DNA from: an uncultured Woeseiaceae bacterium
Lineage (GTDB): Bacteria > Pseudomonadota > Gammaproteobacteria > Steroidobacterales > Woeseiaceae
DNA: 64,000 nucleotides
Reading direction: 5' to 3'
Assembly (NCBI GenBank): GCA_945788625.1
Contig: CALZMQ010000018.1
Location: 1 to 64,000, forward strand
Made by a program: the position numbers and the translations under genes. The notes under the pieces were generated by a model that was not told the DNA's origin, made no database searches, and saw only the letters and a program-made list of their open reading frames with translations. This document shows positions 10,381 to 20,662 of the stretch, in pieces. Numbering within the stretch: the stretch's first letter is position 1; every line of letters starts with the position of its first letter.

Positions 10381-11580
10381 TCAGGAATCGTCGGCAGAGA
10401 TGTCGGGAGCGGCGCGCCGCGGACGCTCATCGACAACTTCGTAGGCGGCGATACTGCCCGAGTCGCTTTGCACGTACAGGCGATTGGCGACGACGACCGG
10501 TGGATTGGAAATCGCAGCGCCGCCCAGTTTAACGCGGGCTACGGCGTTGCCATTCAGGTTACTGAAGAAATGCACATAGCCTTCGAGATCGCCGACGGCG
10601 ACCGTCGTATGAAACGCGACCGGCAGTGTCGGTTCACGACGCAACAAGTCGCTGTTGCGCCAGGCCTCCGTCCCGTCGCGTCTCGACAGCGAAACGATCT
10701 CCCCGTTATCGCGGACGGTGTAAACGCTGTTCCAGTCTGCCGATACGCCTTCGTAGGAAGAAATGTCGCGCTGCCATAATACCTGTCCGGACTCCGACGC
10801 GACCGCGGCCACCCGACCCTGGTAGCCCGCCGCGTAAACGTCCTGACCAACCACGGCGATGCTGCCGTCGATGTCGGACAAGCGGTCGAGATCCGAACGG
10901 CCCGACGGCGGAGACAACAAGGACTCCCAGCCAATGTCACCGGAGTCCAGGTCCGCGGCCACCAGCCTGCCGTTGTCGAAGCCACTGATCACCGTGCTAC
11001 CTACGACCACGGGGTTCGCGGAGCCTCGCATCGTCAATGCCGGTGTGGACTGCTCGATCTCCCAGCGCTGGCGTCCGTCATAGACGGAAACCGCGCGCAA
11101 ACGGTTGTCGATGGTCTGCATCACGACGTTCTCACCGGCGACTATCGGCCGCGCCAGGGACTCGCCGCCGATGTCCGCCCGCCATTGCTCGGCACCCGTC
11201 GCCGCGTCCAGGCAGACCAAGAAGCCGTCTTTTGCCGCGACGAGGACACGGCCTTCGCCGACACCCGGCCCCGCTGTCAGGTCGACGCCCAGCTTGGTGC
11301 GCCAGGCTTGCTTGCCGCTCTTCGGGTCGAATGCGGAGACGACGCCGTTCTGGCTCGCGGCATAGATCCGGTTGCCGTCACCGGCGGGCCGCAACGCGAC
11401 ACGCAGGAACTCGGCATCCCCGCCGAGCTTGGCGCTCCAGAGCCGTTTGATCTTTACCGTGGGCTGGAACTTGACCAGCTCTTTCGGCTCGAGCTCTTCG
11501 TCCTTGTCGCCAAAAAGGCCACAGGACGCGAGCAGCGCAGTCGCTGCCAGCAAAGCGGCCTTTTGCAAAAATCTGTTCAC
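10381..11580 (-). CDS. bamB: Outer membrane assembly lipoprotein BamB
   Basis: A 399-residue beta-propeller lipoprotein of the BAM complex that folds outer membrane proteins. The signal peptide ends in the lipobox LLASC with C20 as the lipidation site, and G21 next favours outer membrane sorting. PQQ-like blades repeat through the protein, for example GVVSAFDPKSGKQAWR, GFLVCLDAATGAEQWR and GRLVAADLDSGDIGW. Its start overlaps the end of the upstream YfgM-like gene by four bases (ATGA), so translation is likely coupled. der follows. Confidence 0.95.
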   Translation of the reverse strand: MNRFLQKAALLAATALLASCGLFGDKDEELEPKELVKFQPTVKIKRLWSAKLGGDAEFLRVALRPAGDGNRIYAASQNGVVSAFDPKSGKQAWRTKLGVDLTAGPGVGEGRVLVAAKDGFLVCLDAATGAEQWRADIGGESLARPIVAGENVVMQTIDNRLRAVSVYDGRQRWEIEQSTPALTMRGSANPVVVGSTVISGFDNGRLVAADLDSGDIGWESLLSPPSGRSDLDRLSDIDGSIAVVGQDVYAAGYQGRVAAVASESGQVLWQRDISSYEGVSADWNSVYTVRDNGEIVSLSRRDGTEAWRNSDLLRREPTLPVAFHTTVAVGDLEGYVHFFSNLNGNAVARVKLGGAAISNPPVVVANRLYVQSDSGSIAAYEVVDERPRRAAPDISADDS

Positions 11581-12332
11581 TCGACAACCTCTGTCGCAGC
11601 ATCGGAATCACCCGATTCGACAACGTCGTCCGTCACGGGTTCAGCCGCAGCGCCGGCATCCGCTTCGTCGGCCGCGCCTTCGTCCGCCGTTTCCATGACG
11701 ACCTCCGGCAGGTCCAGCGCCTTCCACTGCACCAGCCGCTGGTCCACCGTACCCTGCGAGAGCGGATCCATCAGGACCTGCTGGTAGGCGGCCTGTGCGT
11801 CGGCAATACGACCCAGCGCGCGGTAGGCGTCACCCAGTACCTCGCCATAGGACGCTGCAAACGCCGCGTTGTCCTGGTCTTCGAGCAAGTCCACGACTTC
11901 CTGGGCCTTGTCCTGGTACAGCAGAATTTTCGCCAGGCGCAGGCGCGCGACGTGCTTGAGTTCGTCGCTGGCCTCGCCGTCGAGCAGCTCGGCCAATACG
12001 TCGGCAGCGTCCTGGTCCCGGTTCTTGTCCATGTAGAGACGCGCAATCGCGAGCTTTGCCTGTGCGGCGTAGGTCGTTTCCGCATAGGTTGTGCCGAGCT
12101 GATCGGACACGAGTTCGGCGTCTACGAGCTTGCCGTCCACGACGTGATCGGTCAGCGACTCGTACAGTGCCGAGGCCTCGAGCTGAGCGTTCAGCTTGCT
12201 GCTCTTGTAATAGTTCCACCCGAACAGCAGGAGCGCGCCCGTCGCGACACCGACGATCACGTAGCCGCCGTACTCCGACCACCAGGAGCGGATCTGTTCA
12301 ATTTGTTCTTTTTCCGAAAGTAGATCGTCCAC
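11577..12332 (-). CDS. YfgM-like SecYEG ancillary TPR protein
   Basis: An inner-membrane protein of 251 residues with a short cytoplasmic N-terminus, one transmembrane helix (about 24-42, GGYVIVGVATGALLLFGWNYY) and a periplasmic TPR-like domain (about 50-205). In E. coli YfgM binds the Sec translocon and PpiD and affects the Rcs response. This one fits by topology, the start DDLLSEKEQIEQIRSWW, and its position between hisS and bamB. It has an extra acidic, Ala/Glu/Asp-rich C-terminal tail (about 210-251) probably without fold. The start codon is GTG. Confidence 0.88.
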   Translation of the reverse strand: MDDLLSEKEQIEQIRSWWSEYGGYVIVGVATGALLLFGWNYYKSSKLNAQLEASALYESLTDHVVDGKLVDAELVSDQLGTTYAETTYAAQAKLAIARLYMDKNRDQDAADVLAELLDGEASDELKHVARLRLAKILLYQDKAQEVVDLLEDQDNAAFAASYGEVLGDAYRALGRIADAQAAYQQVLMDPLSQGTVDQRLVQWKALDLPEVVMETADEGAADEADAGAAAEPVTDDVVESGDSDAATEVVE

Positions 12333-12372
12333 TACACTGCCTTTATCAAAATGCGTCGGATCGCTCCGTCGC

Positions 12373-13638
12373 TTACTTCAACTTTGCCTCGAGCGTCGCC
12401 GCCAGATCGTCCAGCGCGACACTCGCCTGTTCGTCATCACTGCGCAGCGGCTTCACGCCGATGCGCCCTGCGGCGAGTTCCTGCTCACCGAGGATCAACG
12501 CGTATTCGGCGTTGCTCTTGTCGGCCCGTTTCATCTGCGATTTGAAACTGCCGCCGCCCATGTTGACCTCGACCCGTATGTCGGCGACCTTGTCACGCAA
12601 CTCTTCGGCCAGCGCGAACGCCCGCCGCTCCGTGCCATCGCCGACAGCTGCAATGTAGACGTCGGCCGCCAGCGGCGGCGCCTCGCCACCGCAGGCTGCA
12701 AACAATGCAACGAGACGCTCGATACCCATCGCCCAGCCTACGGCGGGCGTCGGCCGTCCGCCGAGCTTCTCGACCAGCCCGTCGTAGCGGCCACCGGAAC
12801 ACACGGCGCCCTGTGAGCCGAGCGCGTCCGTGACCCACTCGAACACGGTCCGAGAGTAGTAGTCGAGACCGCGGACCAGCCTGGGATTGACCGTGTACTC
12901 GACGCCGGCCGCGTCCAGCAAGGCCCTCAATCCCTCGAAATGCGCGGCCGACTCGTCGTCCAGGTAGTCCAGCATGACCGGTGCCGCCTCGACGACGGCC
13001 TGCATCTCCGGGTTCTTGCTGTCCAGAATCCGCAACGGGTTTTGCTCAAGGCGGCGAATACTATCCTCATCGAGCTGACTTTTCACGCCCGTGAAGTACT
13101 CGACCAGCGCTTCGCGGTATTTGCTTCGCGAAGCGGGCACCCCGAGGGAGTTGATCTCCAGCCGGATTCGGGAAATTCCGAGCCGCCGCCACATGCGGGC
13201 ATTCATTATAATGAGCTCCGCGTCCACGTCGGGACCCTCGTAGCCCAGCGCCTCCACGTCGAACTGGTGGAACTGCCGGTAGCGGCCCTTCTGCGGTTTC
13301 TCGTAGCGGAACATCGGGCCCGCGGTCCAGAGTTTGTGGCGCTGGTTGTGTAACAGGCCGTTCGTCATGCCGGCGCGCACGACGCTGGCCGTGGCCTCGG
13401 GGCGCAGCGTAAGGCTCTCGCCGTTGCGATCGAGAAACGTGTACATCTCCTTTTCCACGATGTCGGTCACCTCGCCGATCGATCGCCTGAAAAGCTCGGT
13501 GTACTCGAGCAACGGAACGCGGATTTCCGAGTAGCCATAGGCCTGCACAATCTCCCTGACGGCCGATTCGAGATATCGCCACGTGCCCGAAACGTCAGGC
13601 AGGATATCGTTCATTCCGCGAATAGCTCTTGGTTTCAC
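12373..13638 (-). CDS. hisS: Histidyl-tRNA synthetase
   Basis: Class II aminoacyl-tRNA synthetase charging tRNA-His, 421 residues. Motif 2 is seen in GPMFRYEKPQKGRYRQFHQ, and the histidine-specific motif in RGLDYYSRTVFEW. A glycine-rich motif 3 (GWAMGIERL) precedes the anticodon-binding domain (about 320-421). The start is a GTG giving MKPRAIRGMNDILP, which aligns with the family. It follows rodZ by 32 bases and precedes the YfgM-like gene by 40 bases in the same direction. Confidence 0.96.
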   Translation of the reverse strand: MKPRAIRGMNDILPDVSGTWRYLESAVREIVQAYGYSEIRVPLLEYTELFRRSIGEVTDIVEKEMYTFLDRNGESLTLRPEATASVVRAGMTNGLLHNQRHKLWTAGPMFRYEKPQKGRYRQFHQFDVEALGYEGPDVDAELIIMNARMWRRLGISRIRLEINSLGVPASRSKYREALVEYFTGVKSQLDEDSIRRLEQNPLRILDSKNPEMQAVVEAAPVMLDYLDDESAAHFEGLRALLDAAGVEYTVNPRLVRGLDYYSRTVFEWVTDALGSQGAVCSGGRYDGLVEKLGGRPTPAVGWAMGIERLVALFAACGGEAPPLAADVYIAAVGDGTERRAFALAEELRDKVADIRVEVNMGGGSFKSQMKRADKSNAEYALILGEQELAAGRIGVKPLRSDDEQASVALDDLAATLEAKLK

Positions 13639-13670
13639 GCGTTTTTCCGTGATCGTAGGGGGCTAGTGGC

Positions 13671-14498
13671 TCAGGTGCCGGAAATGGTCAGCCGCGCGAT
13701 GAGTCCGCGGCGCTCCGTGGCCGAAATTGCGTAATCGGCGCCGTTCACCTGGACGCTGACGTTGTCGACGTTGCCGAACAGCACGTTGAACGGCGCTTCG
13801 CCGCTGAGTTCGACCGTGCGGCCACTGGTCCCCATGTCGAAGAACAGTCGCCGGCCGTTTGCATCCGTGATTTCGGTCCAGCAATCGCCGCTGTAGGTGA
13901 GTTGCATGCGCATCTGGCCGTCATCGACGACGGGCGCGGGCGCCGCTATCTCGGCCGGTGCCTCGTCCACGGCGGACTCCGGCGCGGCAGAATCGTCGAT
14001 TATATCCAGTGCGGGGTCGCGCTCCGGCAAGGGCGTCGTTTCCTGCGGCAGCAAGTCCTGTTGCGGCGTCTCAACGCTGGCAGGACGGGAAGTGAACCAG
14101 TAGTAGGCCGTCGCAGCGATGATGACCGCGACGATGACGGCGATCCACGGCCCGGGAGACATTTCGCGCCGCGGCCTGGGCCGCGCGGAAACCACGGGTG
14201 GGATCGTCGACGAACGCGTCAGCTGATAGTAATCCGCCAGCACGTCGCCTTCATCGACCTGCACGAGCTGCGCGTACTTACGCATGTGGCCCTTGGCAAA
14301 CACGGCCGCACCCAGCATCTCGAACTCGTTGCGTTCCAGGGCCCGCACCTTTGGTTCATCCAGGTGCAGTTCCTTGGCGATTTCGAGAACCGTGATCTGT
14401 TGCGCGCGCCGGGCCTCTGCCAGGCGCTCGCCACACAACGGGCCCTGCGGCTCGTCGCTGCTTTCCGTCTCACGCGTGGTGTCTTCCGAATCGCTCAT
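13671..14498 (-). CDS. rodZ: RodZ-like cytoskeletal protein
   Basis: A bitopic membrane protein linked to MreB and rod shape. From the chosen start (MSDSEDTTRE) it is 275 residues. A Cro/C1-type helix-turn-helix domain (about 24-90) has HTH residues ITVLEIAKELHLDEPKVRALE. It is followed by a basic stretch, one transmembrane helix (about 117-134), a Pro/Glu-rich periplasmic linker, and a C-terminal DUF4115-type beta domain (about 195-275, CWTEITDANGRRLF). The ATG at 14498 lies one base after the pilW stop codon, which decides the start over an upstream in-frame ATG. The HTH domain is used for MreB binding in RodZ, so a transcription-factor role need not be assumed. Confidence 0.9.
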   Translation of the reverse strand: MSDSEDTTRETESSDEPQGPLCGERLAEARRAQQITVLEIAKELHLDEPKVRALERNEFEMLGAAVFAKGHMRKYAQLVQVDEGDVLADYYQLTRSSTIPPVVSARPRPRREMSPGPWIAVIVAVIIAATAYYWFTSRPASVETPQQDLLPQETTPLPERDPALDIIDDSAAPESAVDEAPAEIAAPAPVVDDGQMRMQLTYSGDCWTEITDANGRRLFFDMGTSGRTVELSGEAPFNVLFGNVDNVSVQVNGADYAISATERRGLIARLTISGT

Positions 14499-14499
14499 A

Positions 14500-15257
14500 T
14501 CAGCCCGATCCCAGCACCTTTTTCGCCTCCGGCGATTCCGGGAACTCACGCAACAACTGGTTGACGAACTCGCTGCGTGCGCGATCGTCGCCGAGCTTCC
14601 CTTCGATCTCGGCGCCGAGATACAGCACGCCGGCGGTGGTCTTGCTGGCGCCGATATAGCGCTGCAGGAAGGCGCGTGACGCCAGGTAATCCTCCCTGCG
14701 GAATTTCAACAGGCACATTTGCAGCAGCGCTTCAGCGTAGTTGGACCTCACGTCGAGCGCCCGCCGGAAATACTCCTCAGCCGCCTGCAAATCGGGCTTC
14801 TGGTTCATGCAGACACCGGCGTTGGTCAAAGTGACTTCCGAGTTGTCGTTCTTTGCGTGACTGGCCGCCTTGTTGAAGTACTTCTGTGCCGTCTTGAAGT
14901 CTTTCTTGTTGCAGAGGAATACAGCATAGGTGTTGTTGACTTCGAAGTCGCGCGGTGCGACGCGAAGGGCTTCCTCGTAGGCCTCGGTGGCAAGGCGCAG
15001 ATTGCCCAGCTTTTCGTAGGTCAATGCCAGCGTGGTATGCGCGACGGCGCGCTTCGGGTCCAGTTCGATTGACAGCGTCAGCCGGTCGCGCGCCAGGTCG
15101 TACTTGCCGTTCTGGTAATAGCGCGCACCGAGTTCGTAGTTCAGCTCTGCAGCATCGCCCTTGTCGGCCTCCGGCGGTGCAGTGCCCGTCGTCGTCGAAA
15201 TACAACCCGTAATCAGCAGAAGACATGTCGCCGCCGGCAAGATCAGTTTGCTCATTT

Positions 15258-15261
<4 letters not shown>
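14500..15261 (-). CDS. pilW: Type IV pilus biogenesis/stability lipoprotein PilW (PilF)
   Basis: A 253-residue TPR outer-membrane lipoprotein that helps the PilQ secretin assemble. The lipobox is LITGC with C20. TPR units run from about 38 to 245, including LNYELGARYYQNGKYDLARDRL. The placement between rlmN and rodZ is the standard one for pilW/pilF in gammaproteobacteria. The ATG overlaps the rlmN stop by four bases. No other pilus genes are in the window, so the link to pili rests on family and gene order. Confidence 0.92.
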
Positions 15262-16394
<1,133 letters not shown>

Positions 16395-16407
16395 TATGGC
16401 ACTCCGC

Positions 16408-16839
16408 CTAGCGGGTCCTCGCGCAAACGCCGTCGTCGCCGAAGAAGAACGCAATCTCCGTGGCCGCGGTTTCGGCAGCGTCGGAACCGTGCACGACGTT
16501 CTCCTCGATGCTCGCCGCGAAATCGGCACGAATAGTGCCCGGGTCGGCATCCGCAGGATTCGTAGCACCCATGATCTCGCGGTTCTTCGCGATGGCATCC
16601 TCGCCCTTCAGGGCCTGCACGATGACAGGTCCCGACGTCATGTAAGTCACGAGGTCGTTGAAGAAAGGCCGTTCCTTGTGCACGGCGTAAAAGCCCTGCG
16701 CCTGCTCTTCGCTGAGATGCATCATGCGGGCGGCAACGATTTCCAGTCCGGCTGTTTCGAAACGGCTGTAGATCTCTCCGATCAGGTTCTTTTGCACGCC
16801 ATCAGGCTTGATGATGGAGAGCGTCTGCTCAACTGCCAT
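16408..16839 (-). CDS. ndk: Nucleoside diphosphate kinase
   Basis: Transfers the gamma phosphate between nucleoside triphosphates and diphosphates through a phosphohistidine. The 143-residue protein has the family's full length. The active histidine is H117 in NVVHGSD, with the N-terminal [10 protein letters not shown] nucleotide-binding strand intact. It is the first gene of the long minus-strand block that continues with rlmN, pilW, rodZ, hisS, yfgM, bamB and der. Confidence 0.97.
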   Translation of the reverse strand: MAVEQTLSIIKPDGVQKNLIGEIYSRFETAGLEIVAARMMHLSEEQAQGFYAVHKERPFFNDLVTYMTSGPVIVQALKGEDAIAKNREIMGATNPADADPGTIRADFAASIEENVVHGSDAAETAATEIAFFFGDDGVCARTR

Positions 16840-16877
16840 GTATTGCTTCCTTTTAGCTAATCCGTGGTGCTAGTCAG

Positions 16878-16899
16878 CGACCGGCTTTGCCGCCGGTCG
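16878..16899. terminator. Possible hairpin after iscA
   Basis: CGACCGGC (16878-16885) and GCCGGTCG (16892-16899) form a perfect 8-bp stem with a six-base loop between the end of iscA and the start of ndk. There is no T-run on either strand, so it could be a terminator, an attenuating hairpin or only a palindrome. Confidence 0.35.
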
Positions 16900-16934
16900 A
16901 GTAGATGTAAACCCTTAATTCTACTATGGAACTT

Positions 16935-17258
16935 TCAGACGTTGAAGCTTTCGCCGCAGCCGCATTCGCCCGCGACATTGGGATTGCGGAAGCTGAAGGC
17001 TTCGTTGAGGCCGCTCTTCACGAAATCGACCTCGGTTCCGTCGATGAGCTGGAGCGCCTCGGGATCGATGAAGACCTTGACGCCCTTGTCCTCGAACACG
17101 ACGTCGGTCTCGTCGACTTCCTCGGCGTAATTGATCACGTAGGAATAGCCCGAACACCCGGTCGCAGTGACGCCCAGCCGCAGGCCAAGCGCGGAATCGC
17201 GCCGTTCGAGGTATGTTCGGACGCGCTCTGCGGCGGAGTCCGTCAGCGAAATCGCCAT
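16935..17258 (-). CDS. iscA: A-type iron-sulfur carrier IscA
   Basis: A 107-residue HesB/YadR-family carrier that binds iron-sulfur clusters and passes them to target proteins. The three cluster cysteines are present: C35 in GCSGYSY, and C99 and C101 in GECGCG. Length and the end CGESFNV match IscA. It is the fourth gene of trmJ-iscS-(IscU-like)-iscA, 27 bases after the IscU-like gene. ErpA is a possible alternative name, but the neighbourhood favours IscA. Confidence 0.9.
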   Translation of the reverse strand: MAISLTDSAAERVRTYLERRDSALGLRLGVTATGCSGYSYVINYAEEVDETDVVFEDKGVKVFIDPEALQLIDGTEVDFVKSGLNEAFSFRNPNVAGECGCGESFNV

Positions 17259-17285
17259 GTCAGTCTCTCAATGAATTAGGTCTTT

Positions 17286-17657
17286 TCAAGGCACAGACGA
17301 GTCGCAAATACTTCGCCCAAGCGACCGGACCGCATCTTCCAGGACCAGTATACGTGTGGTTTTCTCCACAGGTACAGACAGATTACGCATTATTTCGACT
17401 GCGCGAAAATCGAGTAGTTCGTCCGCCTCCCGGCCCTCGTAGCCGGCGCAGGCGGCCTCGCATGCCGCTATGAGGTGCGGGCAACCCCAGGCGCGGAAAC
17501 GCAGCGCAACGATACGGCCGTCCTCATGCCTCGCGGTGAGGCGCAGGCGTACGCCCTGGTCATCGATGTCGGCGGCCGCAGCATCGCCCAGATCGCCCGC
17601 ATGTGCAGGATTTGCGAAGTACTCGCGCACCCGGGCGCTGTAGGGATCGGCGCTCAC
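17286..17657 (-). CDS. IscU/NifU-like protein lacking two ligand cysteines
   Basis: A 123-residue protein with the IscU/NifU-N fold pattern (YSARVREYFANPAHAGDL, RFRAWGCPHLIA, EDAVRSL). Canonical IscU binds its cluster with three cysteines. Only the middle one (C59 in AWGCPHL) is kept. The first (PACGD) region is AAAADID, and the third (KIHCSIL) is KTTRILVL. C66, C70 and C118 are extra and not at ligand positions. The start is a GTG at 17657 whose bases overlap the iscS TGA (GTGA), so translation is coupled to iscS. It may be a regulator or sulfur acceptor of IscS, or a decayed scaffold. A cluster-scaffold role is doubtful. Confidence 0.8.
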   Translation of the reverse strand: MSADPYSARVREYFANPAHAGDLGDAAAADIDDQGVRLRLTARHEDGRIVALRFRAWGCPHLIAACEAACAGYEGREADELLDFRAVEIMRNLSVPVEKTTRILVLEDAVRSLGRSICDSSVP

Positions 17658-18817
17658 GCAGCCGCTACCGGCGCCAATTCGCGCAGCCGGGCGACGGCGT
17701 CGCGGTACCGGCGCGCAGCGAATTCGACCTCGGCGCTCGTCGTCGGTCGGCCCATGCTGAAGCGAATCGCGCTTTGCGCCAGCGAGTCGCTGCGGCCGAG
17801 GGCCCGCAACACGTAGGACGGTTCCTGGGCCCTGGAATTGCACGCCGAGCCGGTGGCCACGCACAGCGGCTCCAGCGCCAGTAACAGGCTCTCGCCTTCC
17901 ACGTCCTCGACGCTGACATTGAGGATGCCCGGGAAGCCACCGGCGAGATCGCCGTTGACGAGCACGCCCGGGACCTCGCGAATGCCGTTCCACAAGATCT
18001 CGCGCAACGTGCCGAGATGCGCCAGGTCATCGTCGATGCGCGACGCGGCTATCTCGGCGGTCATGCCGAGCCCCGCGATCAGGTCCGCAGGCAGGGTACC
18101 CGGACGTATGCGGCGCTGCTGGCCGCCGCCGAACAGCAGCGGTTCGACATGGCAGGCGGGCCGGTCGGCAATATAGAGGGCGCCGATGCCTTTCGGGCCG
18201 TAGAACTTGTGTGCTGTCAACGACAGCAGGTCGACGGGCAAAGCCGCAAGATCGATGTGAACCTTGCCGACCGCCTGGGCAGCGTCCACGTGAAACTGGA
18301 TGTCGCGTTCGCGACAGATCGTGCCAAGAGCGTCGATATCCTGGATAACGCCGGTTTCGTTGTTGACGTACATGATCGAGGCAAGCTGCGTATCCTCGCG
18401 CAGCGCCGCCTGGAATACGGCCGGGTCGAGCAGCCCATTGCTGCCGGGCTCGACCCAGGTGAGGTCGTAGCCCTCTTTCGCGAGTGTCTCGAACACATCG
18501 GTTACCGCCTTGTGTTCGGTCTTCATACTCACTATGTGCTTGCCGCGGTGCGCCCGAAAACGCGCGCCGCCGGCGATTGCGAGGTTGTCGGATTCGGTCG
18601 CGCCGGATGTCCAGACCAGCGTAGCCGGGTCGACATTCAGGAGACCGGCGAGCTGCCCCGCGGCGTTGGCGATGATCGCCTGAACGCGGCGCCCGGCAGC
18701 GTGCGTCGATGACGGGTTGGCGCAGGTCGCCTCGGCCGACTCGCGCATGCAGTCGTGGACGCGCGGATCGACGGGTGTGGACGCCGCGTAGTCCAGGTAG
18801 ATCAGCTCGGCATCCAT
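17654..18817 (-). CDS. iscS: Cysteine desulfurase IscS
   Basis: PLP enzyme that takes sulfur from cysteine as a persulfide for iron-sulfur clusters, thiolated tRNA and cofactors. The 387-residue protein has the PLP lysine K204 in TAHKFYGPKG and the persulfide cysteine C326 in GSACNSRAQEPSYVLRAL, a class I (IscS-like) loop. The ATG at 18817 overlaps the trmJ stop by one base (TGATG). Reading further upstream would enter trmJ in another frame and is rejected. The downstream partner is the IscU-like protein with missing cysteines. Confidence 0.93.
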   Translation of the reverse strand: MDAELIYLDYAASTPVDPRVHDCMRESAEATCANPSSTHAAGRRVQAIIANAAGQLAGLLNVDPATLVWTSGATESDNLAIAGGARFRAHRGKHIVSMKTEHKAVTDVFETLAKEGYDLTWVEPGSNGLLDPAVFQAALREDTQLASIMYVNNETGVIQDIDALGTICRERDIQFHVDAAQAVGKVHIDLAALPVDLLSLTAHKFYGPKGIGALYIADRPACHVEPLLFGGGQQRRIRPGTLPADLIAGLGMTAEIAASRIDDDLAHLGTLREILWNGIREVPGVLVNGDLAGGFPGILNVSVEDVEGESLLLALEPLCVATGSACNSRAQEPSYVLRALGRSDSLAQSAIRFSMGRPTTSAEVEFAARRYRDAVARLRELAPVAAA

Positions 18818-19533
18818 CAGTCGGACTCCTTCAGGCGGTCGATCGAGGTCAGGATGCCGCGCAGGATGTTGACTTCGTTCTTGTCCGGGCGTGCGCGTAT
18901 GAATAGCCGCCGCATGCGCCGCATCAGGTGCCGCGGGTTGTCGGGATCGAGGAATTGCAGGTCCTCGAGCACGCGTTCGAGATGCGTATAGAAGTGTTCC
19001 ATCTCCTCGCCCGTAGCCGGCAAGGCCTCGGTGTCGAAACCGGGCCCTTCGTCCAGCATGCTCGCCACCCGCAGTTCGTAGGTCAGGACCTGCACGGCCA
19101 TTGCGAGGTTGAGCGAGCTGAAGCCGGGTTCCGTGGGAATCGTCAGCAGCGTATGGCACAAATCGAGGTCGTCGTTGTTCAGCCCGGACTTTTCCGGGCC
19201 GAAGACTGCAGCCACCTTGCCCTGTTTGCTCTCGCTGATCATGCGCTCCGCGCAGTCGCGCGGCCCCATGGTCGGCCAGTTGATGGTTCGTGAACGGGCG
19301 CTGGCGCCGGCGACATAGACGCATTCCGTCAGTGCGTCCGCCAGCGTCGATACTACGTTGGCGTTATCCAGGATGTCGGTCGCGCCCGAGGCCCTGGCCG
19401 TCGCATCGTCATGGGGAAAATGCCTCGGGTTGACCAGCGCGAGATCGCCGAGCCCCATGTTCTTCATGGCGCGCGCGACCGCCCCGATATTCCCGGGATG
19501 AGTGGTTCCGACGAGGACGATTCGTATCGACAT
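18817..19533 (-). CDS. trmJ: tRNA (cytidine/uridine-2'-O-)-methyltransferase TrmJ
   Basis: SPOUT-class enzyme that 2'-O-methylates position 32 of tRNAs. The 238-residue protein has the N-terminal GTTHPGNIGAVARAMKNMGL strand and the C-terminal knot residues FGPEKSGLNNDDL and PGFSSLNLAMAVQ. A C-terminal extension of about 75 residues is usual for TrmJ. It is first in an operon with iscS, as in many gammaproteobacteria where trmJ sits beside the isc genes. It is divergent from the broken suhB. Confidence 0.93.
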   Translation of the reverse strand: MSIRIVLVGTTHPGNIGAVARAMKNMGLGDLALVNPRHFPHDDATARASGATDILDNANVVSTLADALTECVYVAGASARSRTINWPTMGPRDCAERMISESKQGKVAAVFGPEKSGLNNDDLDLCHTLLTIPTEPGFSSLNLAMAVQVLTYELRVASMLDEGPGFDTEALPATGEEMEHFYTHLERVLEDLQFLDPDNPRHLMRRMRRLFIRARPDKNEVNILRGILTSIDRLKESD

Positions 19534-19651
19534 GACCGTGTCTTGTCACTAAAAGTCCGGTATTCTACCGCCCCGGCGGCCTGCCCTGACAGTGCCTTGC
19601 GGCAAACCCGGCAGCGCCCGCCCAGTTCTTTGACAATGACGGAACCGTTTC

Positions 19652-20423
19652 ATGAACGCACTACAGAATGTAGCCGTGATGGCAGCCCGCCGTGGCGGCG
19701 CCATACTCATCAGGAACCTCAATAAACTCGACAAGCTCAAAGTCGAGAAGAAGGGGCACAACGATTTCGTCAGCGATGTCGATCGCGCCGCCGAGGCCGC
19801 CGTCATCGAGGTCATCAGGAATCACTAGCAAGCATGGGGAGGCCGACAGCGTCTGGATCATCGATCCGCTCGACGGTACGACGAATTACCTGCATGGATT
19901 CCCGCAATTCTGTGTGTCCGTCGCCGTGCAAGTGAAAGGTCGGCTGGAAGCCGCGGCGGTCTACGACCCGCTGCGCCAGGAGATCTTCGCCGCGGCCCGG
20001 GGCGATGGCGCAACGCTGGACGACCGCAAGATTCGCGTCAGTGGCCGCAAGGACATGGAGTATGCGCTGATTGGAACGGGCTTTCCGTTCCGGCAGGAGA
20101 ACGTCGAGATGGGCCCCTATCTCAAGATGCTGGGCAAGGTGGTCAGGAACACGTCGGGCGTTCGGCGTCCCGGCGCCGCGGCACTGGATCTTTGCTATGT
20201 CGCGGCCGGTCGTCTCGACGGCTTCTGGGAAACGGGCCTCGCACCATGGGACCTGGCGGCGGGGGCGCTGATCATCCGCGAGGCCGGCGGAATCGTCAGT
20301 GGACTCGACGGCAGCGAGAAGTTCCTCGACACGGGGCACGTACTCTGCGGCACACCGAAAATCTACAGCGGTCTCGCGAAACTGTGCGCGAGCGACATCA
20401 AGGCGATCCTGCACAAGGCATAA
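19652..20423 (+). pseudogene. suhB: Inositol-1-monophosphatase SuhB, broken by an internal deletion
   Basis: From the ATG at 19652 one frame encodes the normal SuhB N-terminus (MNALQNVAVMAARRGG to AAVIEVIRNH, 58 residues) and then meets TAG at 19826. The rest continues in another frame from about 19827 (SKHGEADSVWIIDPLDGTTN to the natural end at 20423). Comparison with E. coli SuhB shows that about ten codons (the PxHxxxxEES stretch with the metal-binding glutamate) are missing at the junction, along with the frame shift. The downstream metal site DPLDGTTN and APWDLAAG are intact. Either the gene is inactivated or the sequence has an assembly error. SuhB acts on inositol phosphate and in rRNA antitermination. 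Confidence 0.85.
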
Positions 20424-20542
20424 CCACACACCTGACCTCACAAGGGCGGCGATCGCGGGGCATGTCCCAGTCGCTCGGACAATCTGCGATAACTCGCTTT
20501 GTGTGACACACCCCGCACTCGCCGCCGGTCACCGCGACACTC

Positions 20543-20613
20543 CGTATAAGCGCCATCTTGACGCGATCGATCGCGGCTGGAATACCCCGAGGGCACGTAG
20601 GCCGCTCCCACGG
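20543..20613. repeat. REP-like unit with 18-base insertion
   Basis: The left half (CCGTATAAGCGCCATCTTG...) parallels the unit at 7759-7810. The right half is GGCTGGAA, the 18-base insertion TACCCCGAGGGCACGTAG, then GCCGCTCCCACGG, as in the unit at 301-341. Confidence 0.7.
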
Positions 20614-20662
20614 ATACCACGTCACCCCCCTGGCAAGCGGACGCTACCCCAAGGGCACGTAG

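Noticed and set aside
13671..14498. RodZ gene product as a DNA-binding regulator because of its HTH domain
   Set aside because: The transmembrane helix, the periplasmic DUF4115 domain and the gene position are those of RodZ, whose HTH binds MreB.
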